DNA of 64,000 bases from Sphingomonas sp. SUN019 (GTDB lineage: Bacteria > Pseudomonadota > Alphaproteobacteria > Sphingomonadales > Sphingomonadaceae): the NCBI RefSeq assembly GCF_024758705.1, contig NZ_CP096971.1, positions 744,001 to 808,000 of the forward strand, read 5' to 3'. The translations under genes were made by a program, and so were the position numbers. The notes under the pieces are model-generated. The model was not told the DNA's origin and made no database searches. It saw only the letters and a program-made list of their open reading frames with translations. This document shows, one piece after another, positions 17,639-25,969 of the stretch; the first letter of the stretch is position 1, and each line of letters starts with the position of its first letter.

Positions 17639-17683
17639 TTCGTAATGCGGGGGTCACAGGTTCGAGTCCTGTAAGCGGCACCA
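17639..17683 (+). repeat. attR-type direct repeat (tRNA-Thr 3' part)
   Basis: Second copy of the 45-bp tRNA-Thr segment, from the anticodon loop to CCA. The 5' half of a tRNA is missing here, so this copy is not a functional tRNA. Confidence 0.9.
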
Positions 17684-17826
17684 TCGTCCCGGAAATCTTC
17701 GGAATAATCGTTTAGAGAACGGTATCTGATGACCGAGACATGCGACTGTCGCCCAGACACACTGCTAAAAAACACCTAATCTCATCAGATCGCTCGATTA
17801 GAGTCCGAGCCGAACTGTCACCATCG

Positions 17827-18205
17827 ATGTCGCCCAAATGGCCATCTGGACTGTGGCGACGAGGTGCAATCTACCAGTATCGAACCAGAATGCCCGTTGA
17901 TCTTTATGGAATCTTGGGAAATTCGCGGATCAAAAGATCGCTGAAGACAGCCTCTCTTGCCGTCGCTCGACGATTGGTGACGACGATCGCATCCGACGTT
18001 CAGCGCCAGTTGCTGGGCGGCTAGCAGACGTGATGCCATGCCTTCCCGCTGAACCGCGCCAGCCGCTGAGTTCGATACCAACCGCTCCGAGCTTGCCGGG
18101 ACAAACCTTTGGCGAGGTTTACTAGCGATACCTCGTTGATCCAACGGTCAGTCGTTACGCCACGAGTCGTATCGTCTATCGGGCAACGTTCATGACGATA
18201 CGATG
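17827..18205 (+). pseudogene. Remnant of a second, DUF6538-type tyrosine integrase
   Basis: From the ATG at 17827, the frame LWRRGAIYQYRTRMPVDL then IKRSLKTASLAVARRL matches the DUF6538-type N-terminus of sphingomonad integrases. It stops at 18024. Traces continue after frame changes, notably RYLVDPTVSRYATSRIVYR around 18130-18195, which resembles the following core-binding segment. The catalytic domain is gone. It lies just outside attR and its family differs from the integrase at 7915, so it records another integration event at this tRNA. Confidence 0.6.
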
Positions 18206-18287
18206 CCGAAGCCGAGATGCCTGCCCTGACAAGAGGGGTTTGCCCGATGCTCAGCGAAGTCGTGCGGTCGATGGTGTCTTGAAACGC

Positions 18288-18640
18288 TTACTGCCGCGCG
18301 CGAAACGTCACCCCGATCGTGCGCGGGTCGCTCGGCGTCGCGAGGATCAGCCCGGAATTGCCCGCCTGATCGTCAGGTTCTGGATATAGTCGCGGTCGAA
18401 CAGGTTGCGCGCGAGAACCGCCTGCTCCCACCCCTGCGCGCTGCGGAAACCGATCCTGCAGTTGGCCAGCGCGTAGCCGGTGATCGTCGTGAAGCGCGAT
18501 CCCGTCGGGTCGCCGAAATGACGCGTCTTGGCGATCGCGTCGGCGTGGAGCAACACATCCCCGCCCAGTCCCGCCATCGGCAGCGCATCGCCACCCGCAG
18601 TCAGCGACCATTTCGGCAGGCCGGGTAGGCCCACCCCGCT
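18288..18640 (-). pseudogene. TonB-dependent receptor C-terminus, truncated and frameshifted
   Basis: The minus strand encodes LPGLPKWSLTAGGDA, FTTITGYALANCRIGF and EQAVLARNLFDRDYIQNLT, which is a typical outer-membrane receptor C-terminus. A frame change near 18365-18380 is then needed to continue with NSGLILATPSDPRTIGVTFR and its stop at 18288. Upstream of about 18640 the homology stops, so roughly 85% of the gene is missing. Non-functional remnant beside the integrase fragment. Confidence 0.75.
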
Positions 18641-18758
18641 AAGATGTGAAGCAGGCGGCCTTCGACTCGGCCGATTCACTTCCAATCTGATGCGATTGAC
18701 CGGTGCATTAAATCATCTAACCGACTCATGATATAATAAGACTAGGAACCAGGCTTGC

Positions 18759-21700
18759 TTACGCAAGTTCTGACGCCTTGAACCTTGTGTAAATGGGATC
18801 AGGAATATTGCGTTCAATAAGCGTTTTGCTTACCCTGAACCACAATGCGTAGAGCGCAGGCAGAAAGAACAGCGTGATCGCTGTTCCAACTAATGTTCCA
18901 CCGATCAGCACGATCGCGAGCGGTCCCCAGAAGCTCGACAGTGTCAGAGGAAGGAACGCGAATACGGCCGCGAGCGCGGTCAGCAGCACTGGCCTGGCGC
19001 GGCGAACCGTCGCCTCGATTACCGCCGCGCGGTCGTCGAGTCCGCGCGCCTTTTCGAGCTCGATCTGATCGACCAGGATAAGCGTATTGCGCATCAGAAT
19101 GCCGGCGAGGCCGATCAGCCCGAGAATCGCGTTGAACCCGAACGGCGCGCCGATCAGCACCAGTGACGGCGCGGCGCCGACCAGCCCGAGCGGCGCGGTC
19201 GCGAAGACGAGGCCGGTCATGCGGAAACTACGGGTCTGAAACATGATCACCGCGAGCATCAGCAACACCATGATCGGGAAGATCGGCGCGAGCGCGGCGT
19301 TGGCCTTGCCCGATTCCTCGACCGATCCGGCAGGTGTCAGCGCATAGCCGTCGGGCAGACCGGCGATCAGACTCTTCAGCCTTGGCATGATCGCCGCGGT
19401 GACGTCGGGCGGCTGCACGCCCGCCCGAACATCGGCGCGCACGCTGATCGTCGGCGCACGGTCGCGGCGGATCAGCACGGGATCTTCGAACTCGGGCCGG
19501 AGCCGTGCGACCGCGCTGAGCGGAATCGCCTGTCCAGCGGCGTTGGCGATGGTGAGATCGCCGAGATTGCCGAGGCCGCGTCGTTCGGCTTCGGGGGTCC
19601 GCGCCACGACGTCGACCACGCGGTCGCCGATGCGCGCCTGACTGACCGTGACGCCGGAGACGAGCGCCGTGACCTGCCGTGCGACGGTCGCGGGGTCCAG
19701 CCCCATCAGCCGCAGCCGCTGCTGGTCGAACACCAGCCGGACGGCGGGCGCGCGTTCGCCCCAGTCCTGGTTCACGCCGCGGACGTCCGGGTTGGCGCGG
19801 ACGATTCCGGCGACCTTGACCGCGAGTTGGCGCAGCACCGCCGGGTCCGGCCCGGACACGCGGAACGCGACCGGATAGGGCACCGGTGGCCCGAACAGCA
19901 ATGTCAACACGCGCACGCGCGCGGCCGCATATCGCCCGGCCGCGATCCGCGCCTCGATCGTCGCGCGCAGCACGTCGCGCGCATGCTCATCAGGCGTCTG
20001 CACCACGATCTTGGCAAAGGATGGGTCGGGAAGTTCGGGGTTGAGCGACAGGAAGAAGCGCGGCGCGCCGGTGCCGATGAAGCTGTCGACCGAGCGCGCC
20101 TCGGTGCTGGCGCGCAGGTCGGCCTCGATCCGCTCGACCACCGCGCGCGTCGGCGCGATGCCGGTCCCGCGCGGCATATAGACCTCGATCAGCAATTCGG
20201 GGCGATCGGACGACGGGAAGAACTGCTTGGGGATGACGACCGCAAGCAGCATGCCTGCAACGAGGAATGCCGCGAGTGTCACCAGCACGACCACGCCGCG
20301 CCGGTGCACGCAGGTCGTGATCCACCCGCGCAGCCGTTCGTAGCGCGGCGTGGCGTAGATCGCGTTGTGGCCGCCCGCGACCGGCTCGATCTCCGGCAAC
20401 AGCTTAACCCCCAGATACGGAGTAAAATAGACTGCGACCAGCCACGAGACGATCAGCGAGAAGCCGACGATCCAGAAGATGTTGCCAGCATATTCGCCCG
20501 CGGTCGATTGCGCGAAGCCGACTGGCAGAAAGCCGATGATGGTCACGATTGTGCCGGCCAGCATCGGGGCGGCGGTCGCGCCCCAGGCGAACGTCGCCGC
20601 GTCAGCGCGGCTTAGCCCTTCCTCCATCTTCACGACCATCATCTCGATCGCGATGATCGCGTCGTCGACCAGCAGACCCAGTGACAGGATCAGCGCGCCC
20701 AGCGTGATCCGGTCGAAATCGCGCCCCGTCGCCAGCATGATGACGAACACCGCCGCGAGCGTCAGCGGCACGGCGGCGGCGACCACCAGCCCGACGCGGA
20801 AGCCCAGCGCGATCAGGCTGACGAGCATCACGACGCCGAGTGCGACCGCGAACTTCACCATGAACTCGCCATACGCCTCGGCGATGTTGCGGGCCTGATC
20901 GGAAACCTGCGTGAAGCTGAGCCCGAGCGGCAAGGTCGCGCGGATCGCGGTCGTGGCCGCGCCGAGATCGATGCCCAGCCTGCTGCCATTCCACCGCTCG
21001 CGCATGACGACGCCGAGCATCAGCGCGGGTGCTCCCGCATGACGGACGAGATAGGTCGGCGGATCCTCGTAGCCGCGCCGGACGTCGGCGATGTCGCCGA
21101 GCTTGAACGCGCGTCCCGCGGCCACGATCGGCGTCGCGCGTACCGCGTCCAGATCGTCGAACGCGCCATTCATGCGCAGCTGCACGCTCTGCGCATTCGT
21201 CTCGACCACGCCCGACGGCGCCAGCGCGTTCTGCGCGGTCAGCGCGTCGAGCACGGCATTAGGCCCCAGTCCGAGCGTCGCAAGCCGCTGGTAGGACAGG
21301 TTTACGAAGATGCGCTGGTTCTGCTCGCCGATCAGCGTCACCTTTTTTACACCGGGCGTCGCGAGCAGCCGCGAGCGGATCGCCTCGGCGCGGGCGACGA
21401 GACCGCGTTCGGGCAAACCCCTCGCCTGCAGTGCGAACAGCGCGAAATAGACGTCGGAATATTCGTCGTTGACGATCGGGCCGATAACGCCGCGCGGCAG
21501 CTTGACCGCCTCGTCGCTGAGTTTCTTGCGGATCTGGTAGAACTCGTCGGCGACCGCGGACGGCGGGGTCGTGTCCTTCAGCGACACGGTCATGTTGACC
21601 TGGCCGGGCCGCGCCTGCGTATCGACGCGGTCGTAGTAGCGCAGTTCCTGCAAGCGCTTTTCCAGCCGGTCGGCGACCTGATCCTGCATTTCCTGCGCGG

Positions 21701-21872
21701 TCGCGCCCGGCCACACGGCGGTGACGGTCGCCACCTTGATCGTGAAGCTGGGGTCTTCCGCGCGACCGAGCTGGAAGAAGGCGATGATCCCCGCGGCGAC
21801 GATCGCGATGATCAGGAACAGCGTGACGGACGATTCCTTCACCGCCAGCTGGGACAGGTTGAACCGGCTCAT
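18759..21872 (-). CDS. RND efflux permease (inner membrane)
   Basis: 1037 residues, the usual length for HAE-1-type RND pumps. It starts MSRFNLSQLAVKESSVTLFLIIAIV, with the first membrane helix at residues 15-35. The periplasmic porter segment carries VWPGATAQEMQDQV. The central membrane block has LGLLVDDAIIAIEMM, the helix-4 proton-relay region with two adjacent Asp residues, and FLPVGFAQSTAGEYAGN. The second porter and membrane halves end in FFLPALYALWFR. It overlaps the adaptor gene by 4 nt (ATGA), so they form an operon in the order TetR-adaptor-permease. With the divergent outer-membrane lipoprotein it makes a full tripartite drug or solvent pump. Substrate cannot be read from sequence. 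Confidence 0.95.
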   Translation of the reverse strand: MSRFNLSQLAVKESSVTLFLIIAIVAAGIIAFFQLGRAEDPSFTIKVATVTAVWPGATAQEMQDQVADRLEKRLQELRYYDRVDTQARPGQVNMTVSLKDTTPPSAVADEFYQIRKKLSDEAVKLPRGVIGPIVNDEYSDVYFALFALQARGLPERGLVARAEAIRSRLLATPGVKKVTLIGEQNQRIFVNLSYQRLATLGLGPNAVLDALTAQNALAPSGVVETNAQSVQLRMNGAFDDLDAVRATPIVAAGRAFKLGDIADVRRGYEDPPTYLVRHAGAPALMLGVVMRERWNGSRLGIDLGAATTAIRATLPLGLSFTQVSDQARNIAEAYGEFMVKFAVALGVVMLVSLIALGFRVGLVVAAAVPLTLAAVFVIMLATGRDFDRITLGALILSLGLLVDDAIIAIEMMVVKMEEGLSRADAATFAWGATAAPMLAGTIVTIIGFLPVGFAQSTAGEYAGNIFWIVGFSLIVSWLVAVYFTPYLGVKLLPEIEPVAGGHNAIYATPRYERLRGWITTCVHRRGVVVLVTLAAFLVAGMLLAVVIPKQFFPSSDRPELLIEVYMPRGTGIAPTRAVVERIEADLRASTEARSVDSFIGTGAPRFFLSLNPELPDPSFAKIVVQTPDEHARDVLRATIEARIAAGRYAAARVRVLTLLFGPPVPYPVAFRVSGPDPAVLRQLAVKVAGIVRANPDVRGVNQDWGERAPAVRLVFDQQRLRLMGLDPATVARQVTALVSGVTVSQARIGDRVVDVVARTPEAERRGLGNLGDLTIANAAGQAIPLSAVARLRPEFEDPVLIRRDRAPTISVRADVRAGVQPPDVTAAIMPRLKSLIAGLPDGYALTPAGSVEESGKANAALAPIFPIMVLLMLAVIMFQTRSFRMTGLVFATAPLGLVGAAPSLVLIGAPFGFNAILGLIGLAGILMRNTLILVDQIELEKARGLDDRAAVIEATVRRARPVLLTALAAVFAFLPLTLSSFWGPLAIVLIGGTLVGTAITLFFLPALYALWFRVSKTLIERNIPDPIYTRFKASELA

Positions 21873-22939
21873 GGCTGCGACGCAGCCACGAGCCGAACCC
21901 GTTCACCCTCTCGCAGCAGCTGTGCGCCAAGCGCGACGATCCTTTCGCCGGGGTGCAGCCCGCCCGCTGCGAGCTGAGCGGCCTCGTCGCGCCACGCATC
22001 GACCCGTACCCGCTGCCAGCGCACGCGCCGGTCCTGCCCGATCACCCAGACGCCCACGCCGCTACCAGGATCGTACAGCGCGCCAAGCGGCACCTGGATG
22101 GCGTCCGCGCCGCCTCGCGTTATGCTGAGCGATACCGTCGCGCCGATCGGCGCCGCGGCGCCGTCGCCCTCCAGCGTGTAACGCGCAGCATAGGTGCGGC
22201 TCATCGGATCGGCCCCGCCCGCAACCTCGCGCAGACGCGCCGGATAGCGCGCATCGGCACCGTATATCTGCGCCGTCGCGACGGTCGGCAGCTCAGACCG
22301 GGCGGTTTCGGGAACCGCGACCAGCGCCTCGCGCGCCCCGGCCTTGGCCAAGCGAACCACCGGCGTACCCGCTGCGACGACCTGGCCCGGCTGGGCGAGA
22401 ACGTCGATCACCACACCGTCGCTGTCGGCGATCAGCGCGGCATATCGCCGCTGGTTGCCTGCAGCCTTCGCCGCCGCACGCGCCGCGCTCAGATTGGCGG
22501 CGGTCATGCGCTTGGCCGCGATCGCCGCATCATAGGACGATCCCGACACCGCGCCTGCCTCGACCAGACCGCGCAGCCGCGCCTCGTCTGCCGCCGCCCT
22601 GGCCGCATCGGCGGTCGCCGCGCGCAGGCGATCGGTAGCGCCAGACGCCGTCAGCGCAAGATCGGACGAGTCGAGGCGCATCAGCACCTGCCCCCGCCGC
22701 ACCGTTGCGCCGGGATCGACCAGCCGGGAGGCGATCTTGCCATCGACCCGAAAACCGAGATCGCTCTCGATCCGGGCATGAATGGTGCCGGTATAACGAG
22801 TCTCGCGACCCTTCGCCGCGCCGGTCACCACGCTGCTGACGAGCGGCGCGTCAGCGTCCGGTTTCGCCGTTCCCGCGCCGCATCCAGCGAGAAGAAGGAC
22901 GCCGACAAGGGCGCCGGGGATGCGTGGGGACGGGGACAT
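21869..22939 (-). CDS. RND efflux periplasmic adaptor (lipoprotein)
   Basis: About 356 residues. The lipobox LLLAGC gives a lipidated Cys near residue 20, anchoring the adaptor to the inner membrane. The biotinyl-lipoyl-like hairpin domain is seen as LGFRVDGKIASRLVDPGATVRRGQVLMRLD, then a short alpha-hairpin (AARAAADEARLRGLVEAGAVS) and the beta-barrel. ATG at 22939 follows AGAAGG; a GTG one codon earlier is also possible. Coupled to the permease by a 4-nt overlap. A perfect 7-bp inverted repeat lies just upstream of its ribosome binding site. Confidence 0.93.
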   Translation of the reverse strand: MSPSPRIPGALVGVLLLAGCGAGTAKPDADAPLVSSVVTGAAKGRETRYTGTIHARIESDLGFRVDGKIASRLVDPGATVRRGQVLMRLDSSDLALTASGATDRLRAATADAARAAADEARLRGLVEAGAVSGSSYDAAIAAKRMTAANLSAARAAAKAAGNQRRYAALIADSDGVVIDVLAQPGQVVAAGTPVVRLAKAGAREALVAVPETARSELPTVATAQIYGADARYPARLREVAGGADPMSRTYAARYTLEGDGAAAPIGATVSLSITRGGADAIQVPLGALYDPGSGVGVWVIGQDRRVRWQRVRVDAWRDEAAQLAAGGLHPGERIVALGAQLLREGERVRLVAASQP

Positions 22940-22948
22940 CACCTTCTC

Positions 22949-22970
22949 CGAGTCGCGATAGACCGACTCG
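22949..22970. promoter_or_regulatory. Inverted repeat upstream of the RND adaptor gene
   Basis: CGAGTCG and CGACTCG with an 8-nt spacer, immediately upstream of the adaptor ribosome binding site and downstream of the TetR stop. It could be an internal operator or an mRNA hairpin adjusting adaptor expression. Confidence 0.4.
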
Positions 22971-23023
22971 TGCTTAAACTTCGCCCGTCCAAAGATAAAG
23001 ATGAATAATGATGTTTTTTATTA

Positions 23024-23647
23024 TTATACTTTCAGTCCGACGAGAAGGAGGTCGCAGAGCGCTTGGGCCTCCGCCTCGAGGTCGTCGGTGCGATAGGTTT
23101 CCAGCATCGCCGGGTGCCAGACTTTGCTGAGCGCCGCGAACAACGCACCGGAGATGCGGTCCGGATCCCCCGCGGCGAACGTCCCGGCGTTCTGCCCTTC
23201 GATCACGATGTGGCGCAGCGCGCCCCGCAGGTCATGAACGAATTTTTCGACGACCGGCCAGCGAGACTGCGTCGCCACCGCGCACAGCCGGTGCATCCGC
23301 TCCTCGCTGAACAACAGCGCCAGAGACTGCCGCATGACCGCGAGCACCGTTCCGCGCAGGGCCGCAGGCGCGTCGATCGACGCCGTTCGCGCCGCGCTCC
23401 ACGCGACATCTTCGAGTACGACGAGCTTGCGCGCCGCGATCGCCTCGTCGATCGCTTGGCGGTTCGCGAAGCTGCGATAGAGATTGGCGGACGACATGCC
23501 GAGATCGCGCGCGATGTCGCCGATCGTCGTCTTCTCGAACCCGACCCGGTCGTAGAGCCGTTCGGCGGCATCGAGGATTTCCTCGCGGCGGTCGATCGCC
23601 GGACGTCCGGGCTTGCGCGTGGCCAGTTCCTCACTCTTGATTTTCAT
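23024..23647 (-). CDS. TetR/AcrR-family repressor of the RND operon
   Basis: 207 residues. The HTH domain at 20-70 reads EILDAAERLYDRVGFEKTTIGDIARDLGMSSANLYRSF, a clean TetR_N signature. The C-terminal ligand domain resembles the YSLS/TetR_C_7-type efflux regulators. It is the first gene of the leftward operon with adaptor and permease (85-bp gap) and is divergent from the outer-membrane factor across only 48 bp, which holds a palindrome that is a likely operator. Autorepression and control of both arms is the expected arrangement. Confidence 0.9.
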   Translation of the reverse strand: MKIKSEELATRKPGRPAIDRREEILDAAERLYDRVGFEKTTIGDIARDLGMSSANLYRSFANRQAIDEAIAARKLVVLEDVAWSAARTASIDAPAALRGTVLAVMRQSLALLFSEERMHRLCAVATQSRWPVVEKFVHDLRGALRHIVIEGQNAGTFAAGDPDRISGALFAALSKVWHPAMLETYRTDDLEAEAQALCDLLLVGLKV

Positions 23648-23654
23648 GAAACTA

Positions 23655-23692
23655 GACGTATCCTGTCACTATAAACAATTCAAGGACACGTC
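23655..23692. promoter_or_regulatory. Candidate TetR operator between divergent efflux genes
   Basis: GACGTATCCT (23655-23664) and AGGACACGTC (23683-23692) match as an inverted repeat in 9 of 10 positions with an 18-nt spacer. The site fills most of the 48-bp gap between the TetR and outer-membrane-factor starts and overlaps the latter's ribosome binding site. Confidence 0.5.
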
Positions 23693-23695
23693 CAG

Positions 23696-25117
23696 ATGCG
23701 CCCGACGCTCGCCTCGATCCTGTTCGTCGCCCTGCCGCTAGGCGCGTGCGCGGGCCATCCCGACTATGTGCGCCCCAGCGTGTCGCTTGGCGATGCGTTT
23801 CGCAACGAGGCATTACAACCGGCCGGAGCGCGAATCCGGGTCGAAGACCGCTGGTGGCGCGCGTTCGGCGATCCGGTGCTCGACCGCCTGATCGACGAGG
23901 CGCTGTCGGGCAGTCTAGAGGTCGAAATCGCGGCGGCGCGCCTGGAGCAAGCCGCCGCGGGCGTTCGCTCGGCGCGCGCGCAATCGTTGCCGCTGATCGC
24001 GGCCGTCGGATCAGGCGCGATCCAGCGCCAGTCGATCGCGGATCCATCCGGCCGCTTTGTTTCACGGTTTCCGGGTTACGAGCGCACCAGCGAGCAATAC
24101 GGCCTCACCCTGGCGGCTTCGTGGGAGATCGACCTGTTCGGCTCGCTGGCGGCCGGACGGCGTGCCGCCCTCGCCGACCTGAGCGCAGCGGACGCCGCCC
24201 TTGCGGGCGCGCGCCTGACCGTCGCCGCCGAAATCGCCACCACCTATCTCAATGCGCGCGAGTTCGAAGTCAGACTGGCGATCGCGCGCGATCGCGCGAC
24301 AACGCTCGGCAGTCTCGACGGCCTCGTACGCCTGCGTTTCTCGCGCGGTGTCGCCGCGCGGCTCGAGGTCGATCAGGTGGCGGCGGATCTCGCGACGGCG
24401 CGATCCGCCATCCCGGCGATCGAGGCCGCGCGCGAGGTCGCGTTCAACCGCATTGACCTGCTGGCCGGACGTGCGCCCGGTTTTTCAGCCGCCGAAATCC
24501 GCGCTGCCGCCATTCCGGCCGCACCTATCATCGCCGGGGATGCCGGACCGGCATCTTTGCTGTTCCGCCGCCCCGATCTCGTGGCGGCCGAGCGCGCGGT
24601 CGCCGCCGCCGATGCGCGCACCGCGCAAGCGCTCGCCGAACGTTATCCCAAAGTCACGATCGGTGCGCTCGCCGGGTTGCTTTCGGGCGGCGTTTCCAAC
24701 CTATTCACCGGATCGGCGTCGCGCGGCGCGGCCGACGCGGGCATCTCCGGTCCGTTGCTCGATTTCGGGCGAACCGGGGCTGCGGTCGATCGTGCGCGCG
24801 CGCAGACGCGCGAGGCCGTCGCGAATTACCGCCTGGCCGTTCTGCGCGCCGCGAGCGAAGCCGAAAACGGCTTCTCGACCCTCGCGCGCAGCCAGGCGCA
24901 AGCGGCGGCGCTCGACAGAAGCGTCGTCGCGCTGGCGCGGGCGCGCGACACCTCGCGGCTCGCCTACCGGGCGGGCGCGGTCAGCCTGATCGAGGCGCTG
25001 GATGCGGAACGTCGGTTGCAGGCGTCGCAGGACAGCGCATCGTCCGCCCGCGCCGATGCCGCGCGCGCCGCCGTCGCGACGTTCCGCGCGCTGGGCGGCG
25101 GATGGAAATCGATCTGA
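23696..25117 (+). CDS. Outer-membrane efflux lipoprotein, NodT/OprM family
   Basis: 473 residues. Lipoprotein signal with lipobox LGAC (Cys18). Two TolC-type repeats are present: RWWRAFGDPVLDRLIDEAL at residues ~50-70, VRSARAQSLPLIAAVGSGA, and the second-half counterpart with FRRPDLVAAERAVAAADARTAQA and YPKVTIGALAGL, ending with YRAGAVSLIEALDAERRLQASQD. It forms the outer-membrane channel of the RND system encoded leftward. The ribosome binding site AAGGACA is 8-9 nt before the ATG. Convergent with the second TetR gene, 10 bp downstream. Confidence 0.94.
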   Translation: MRPTLASILFVALPLGACAGHPDYVRPSVSLGDAFRNEALQPAGARIRVEDRWWRAFGDPVLDRLIDEALSGSLEVEIAAARLEQAAAGVRSARAQSLPLIAAVGSGAIQRQSIADPSGRFVSRFPGYERTSEQYGLTLAASWEIDLFGSLAAGRRAALADLSAADAALAGARLTVAAEIATTYLNAREFEVRLAIARDRATTLGSLDGLVRLRFSRGVAARLEVDQVAADLATARSAIPAIEAAREVAFNRIDLLAGRAPGFSAAEIRAAAIPAAPIIAGDAGPASLLFRRPDLVAAERAVAAADARTAQALAERYPKVTIGALAGLLSGGVSNLFTGSASRGAADAGISGPLLDFGRTGAAVDRARAQTREAVANYRLAVLRAASEAENGFSTLARSQAQAAALDRSVVALARARDTSRLAYRAGAVSLIEALDAERRLQASQDSASSARADAARAAVATFRALGGGWKSI

Positions 25118-25127
25118 CGTCCCGGGA

Positions 25128-25694
25128 TCAGATCGCGGCGACCCCGGCGCGAGCGGCGGCCAGCACCTCCGCCGCCGTTTCGGCGTCGCTGGCCCGTGCG
25201 ATCATCACCGCGCCCGCCGCCATCGCAAATGCCTGCGCGGCGCGGCGCTGGCGATCTTCAGGCGCGCCGTCAAGAGCAGCCGCGAGCGTATCGATGAAGC
25301 CGCGCACGCCCACGCCGAAGCCTTGCCGGATTTCGCCGCTGCTGCGCGCAACCTCCCCCGATAGTGCGGCGACCGGGCAGCCATCGCCGACATTCGCGAC
25401 CATGGCGTCTGAGAGGTAGTGGTCTGCGAAGGCGGGCAGCACGGGCATGGAGCCCGTCTCAGAGAGCCCGGCTTCCAGATATCGCGTCATCTGGCCGAAG
25501 GCGGCGGACAGGGCGGTCGACAGCAGCGCATCCTTCGTGTCGAAGTGGCGATAGAACCCGCCATGCGTCTTCGACGCCGCCTGCATCACGTCGGCGACAC
25601 TGGTGCGGTCGATCCCCCGTTCCCGCAACATCCGCGACGCCGCCGCGACGATCGCTTCGCGTGTGTCGGCCTTCGCTTCGCGCGATTGGCGCAT
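25128..25694 (-). CDS. TetR-family regulator
   Basis: 188 residues from the ATG at 25694 (MRQSREAKADTR), which has AAGGAAAG 6 nt upstream; the frame extends to 25769 without support. HTH: REAIVAAASRMLRERGIDRTSVADVM followed by GGFYRHFDTKDALL. The C-terminal part is of the TetR_C type with a conserved Cys (VGDGCPVAALSGEVARS), as in AcrR/NemR-like electrophile sensors. It is divergent from the small gene and NmrA-like reductase at 25794, a common layout in which the regulator represses an oxidoreductase. Confidence 0.9.
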   Translation of the reverse strand: MRQSREAKADTREAIVAAASRMLRERGIDRTSVADVMQAASKTHGGFYRHFDTKDALLSTALSAAFGQMTRYLEAGLSETGSMPVLPAFADHYLSDAMVANVGDGCPVAALSGEVARSSGEIRQGFGVGVRGFIDTLAAALDGAPEDRQRRAAQAFAMAAGAVMIARASDAETAAEVLAAARAGVAAI

Positions 25695-25793
25695 CGATCT
25701 TTCCTTTAAAAAGCCGCTTGCGCATTTAGCTGATGATTGACATCCAAGCAAATAGATGATCATTGTCATCTAACGAGTCGAGGATGTCGAGAT

Positions 25794-25967
25794 ATGACAG
25801 TCAAAGGGCATATAACGCTCCCGTCGCGGTTGAGGCGGTTCGTGGCCGCCCTGACCGCCTGGGCCGAGGCGGCTGACCTGGACAGCGTCACCTATCTCGA
25901 TGGGCGCGTCACGACTCTCGAACGCCGCATCGCGTTGCTCGAGGCGTCCGTCAGGCAGGATCATTAA
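25794..25967 (+). CDS. 57-residue hypothetical protein
   Basis: ATG at 25794 (MTVKGHITLP), chosen because upstream codons overlap the TetR promoter region. Arg/Ala-rich helical peptide (RLRRFVAALTAWAEAADLDSV) with a heptad-like C-terminus (RVTTLERRIALLEASV) that could form a short coiled coil. Its stop is 2 nt before the ATG of the NmrA-like gene, implying co-transcription. No family recognised. Confidence 0.5.
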   Translation: MTVKGHITLPSRLRRFVAALTAWAEAADLDSVTYLDGRVTTLERRIALLEASVRQDH

Positions 25968-25969
25968 CC

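Larger units (their letters stand above)
5057..17683. mobile_element. 12.6-kb integrative element in tRNA-Thr
   Basis: Bounded by the 45-bp direct repeat. It contains a tyrosine integrase (broken), a RepA-like ATPase remnant, a serine recombinase, two ParB/RepB-like genes and many genes without recognised function. No conjugation genes and no phage structural genes are seen, so it is best described as a non-conjugative genomic island. The left part (5.4-7.0 kb) and the leader around 9.1-9.5 kb are visibly AT-richer than the surrounding chromosome, a sign of mixed origin. Excision by its own integrase is unlikely because that gene has an in-frame stop; the serine recombinase may belong to a separate nested unit. 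Confidence 0.88.
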
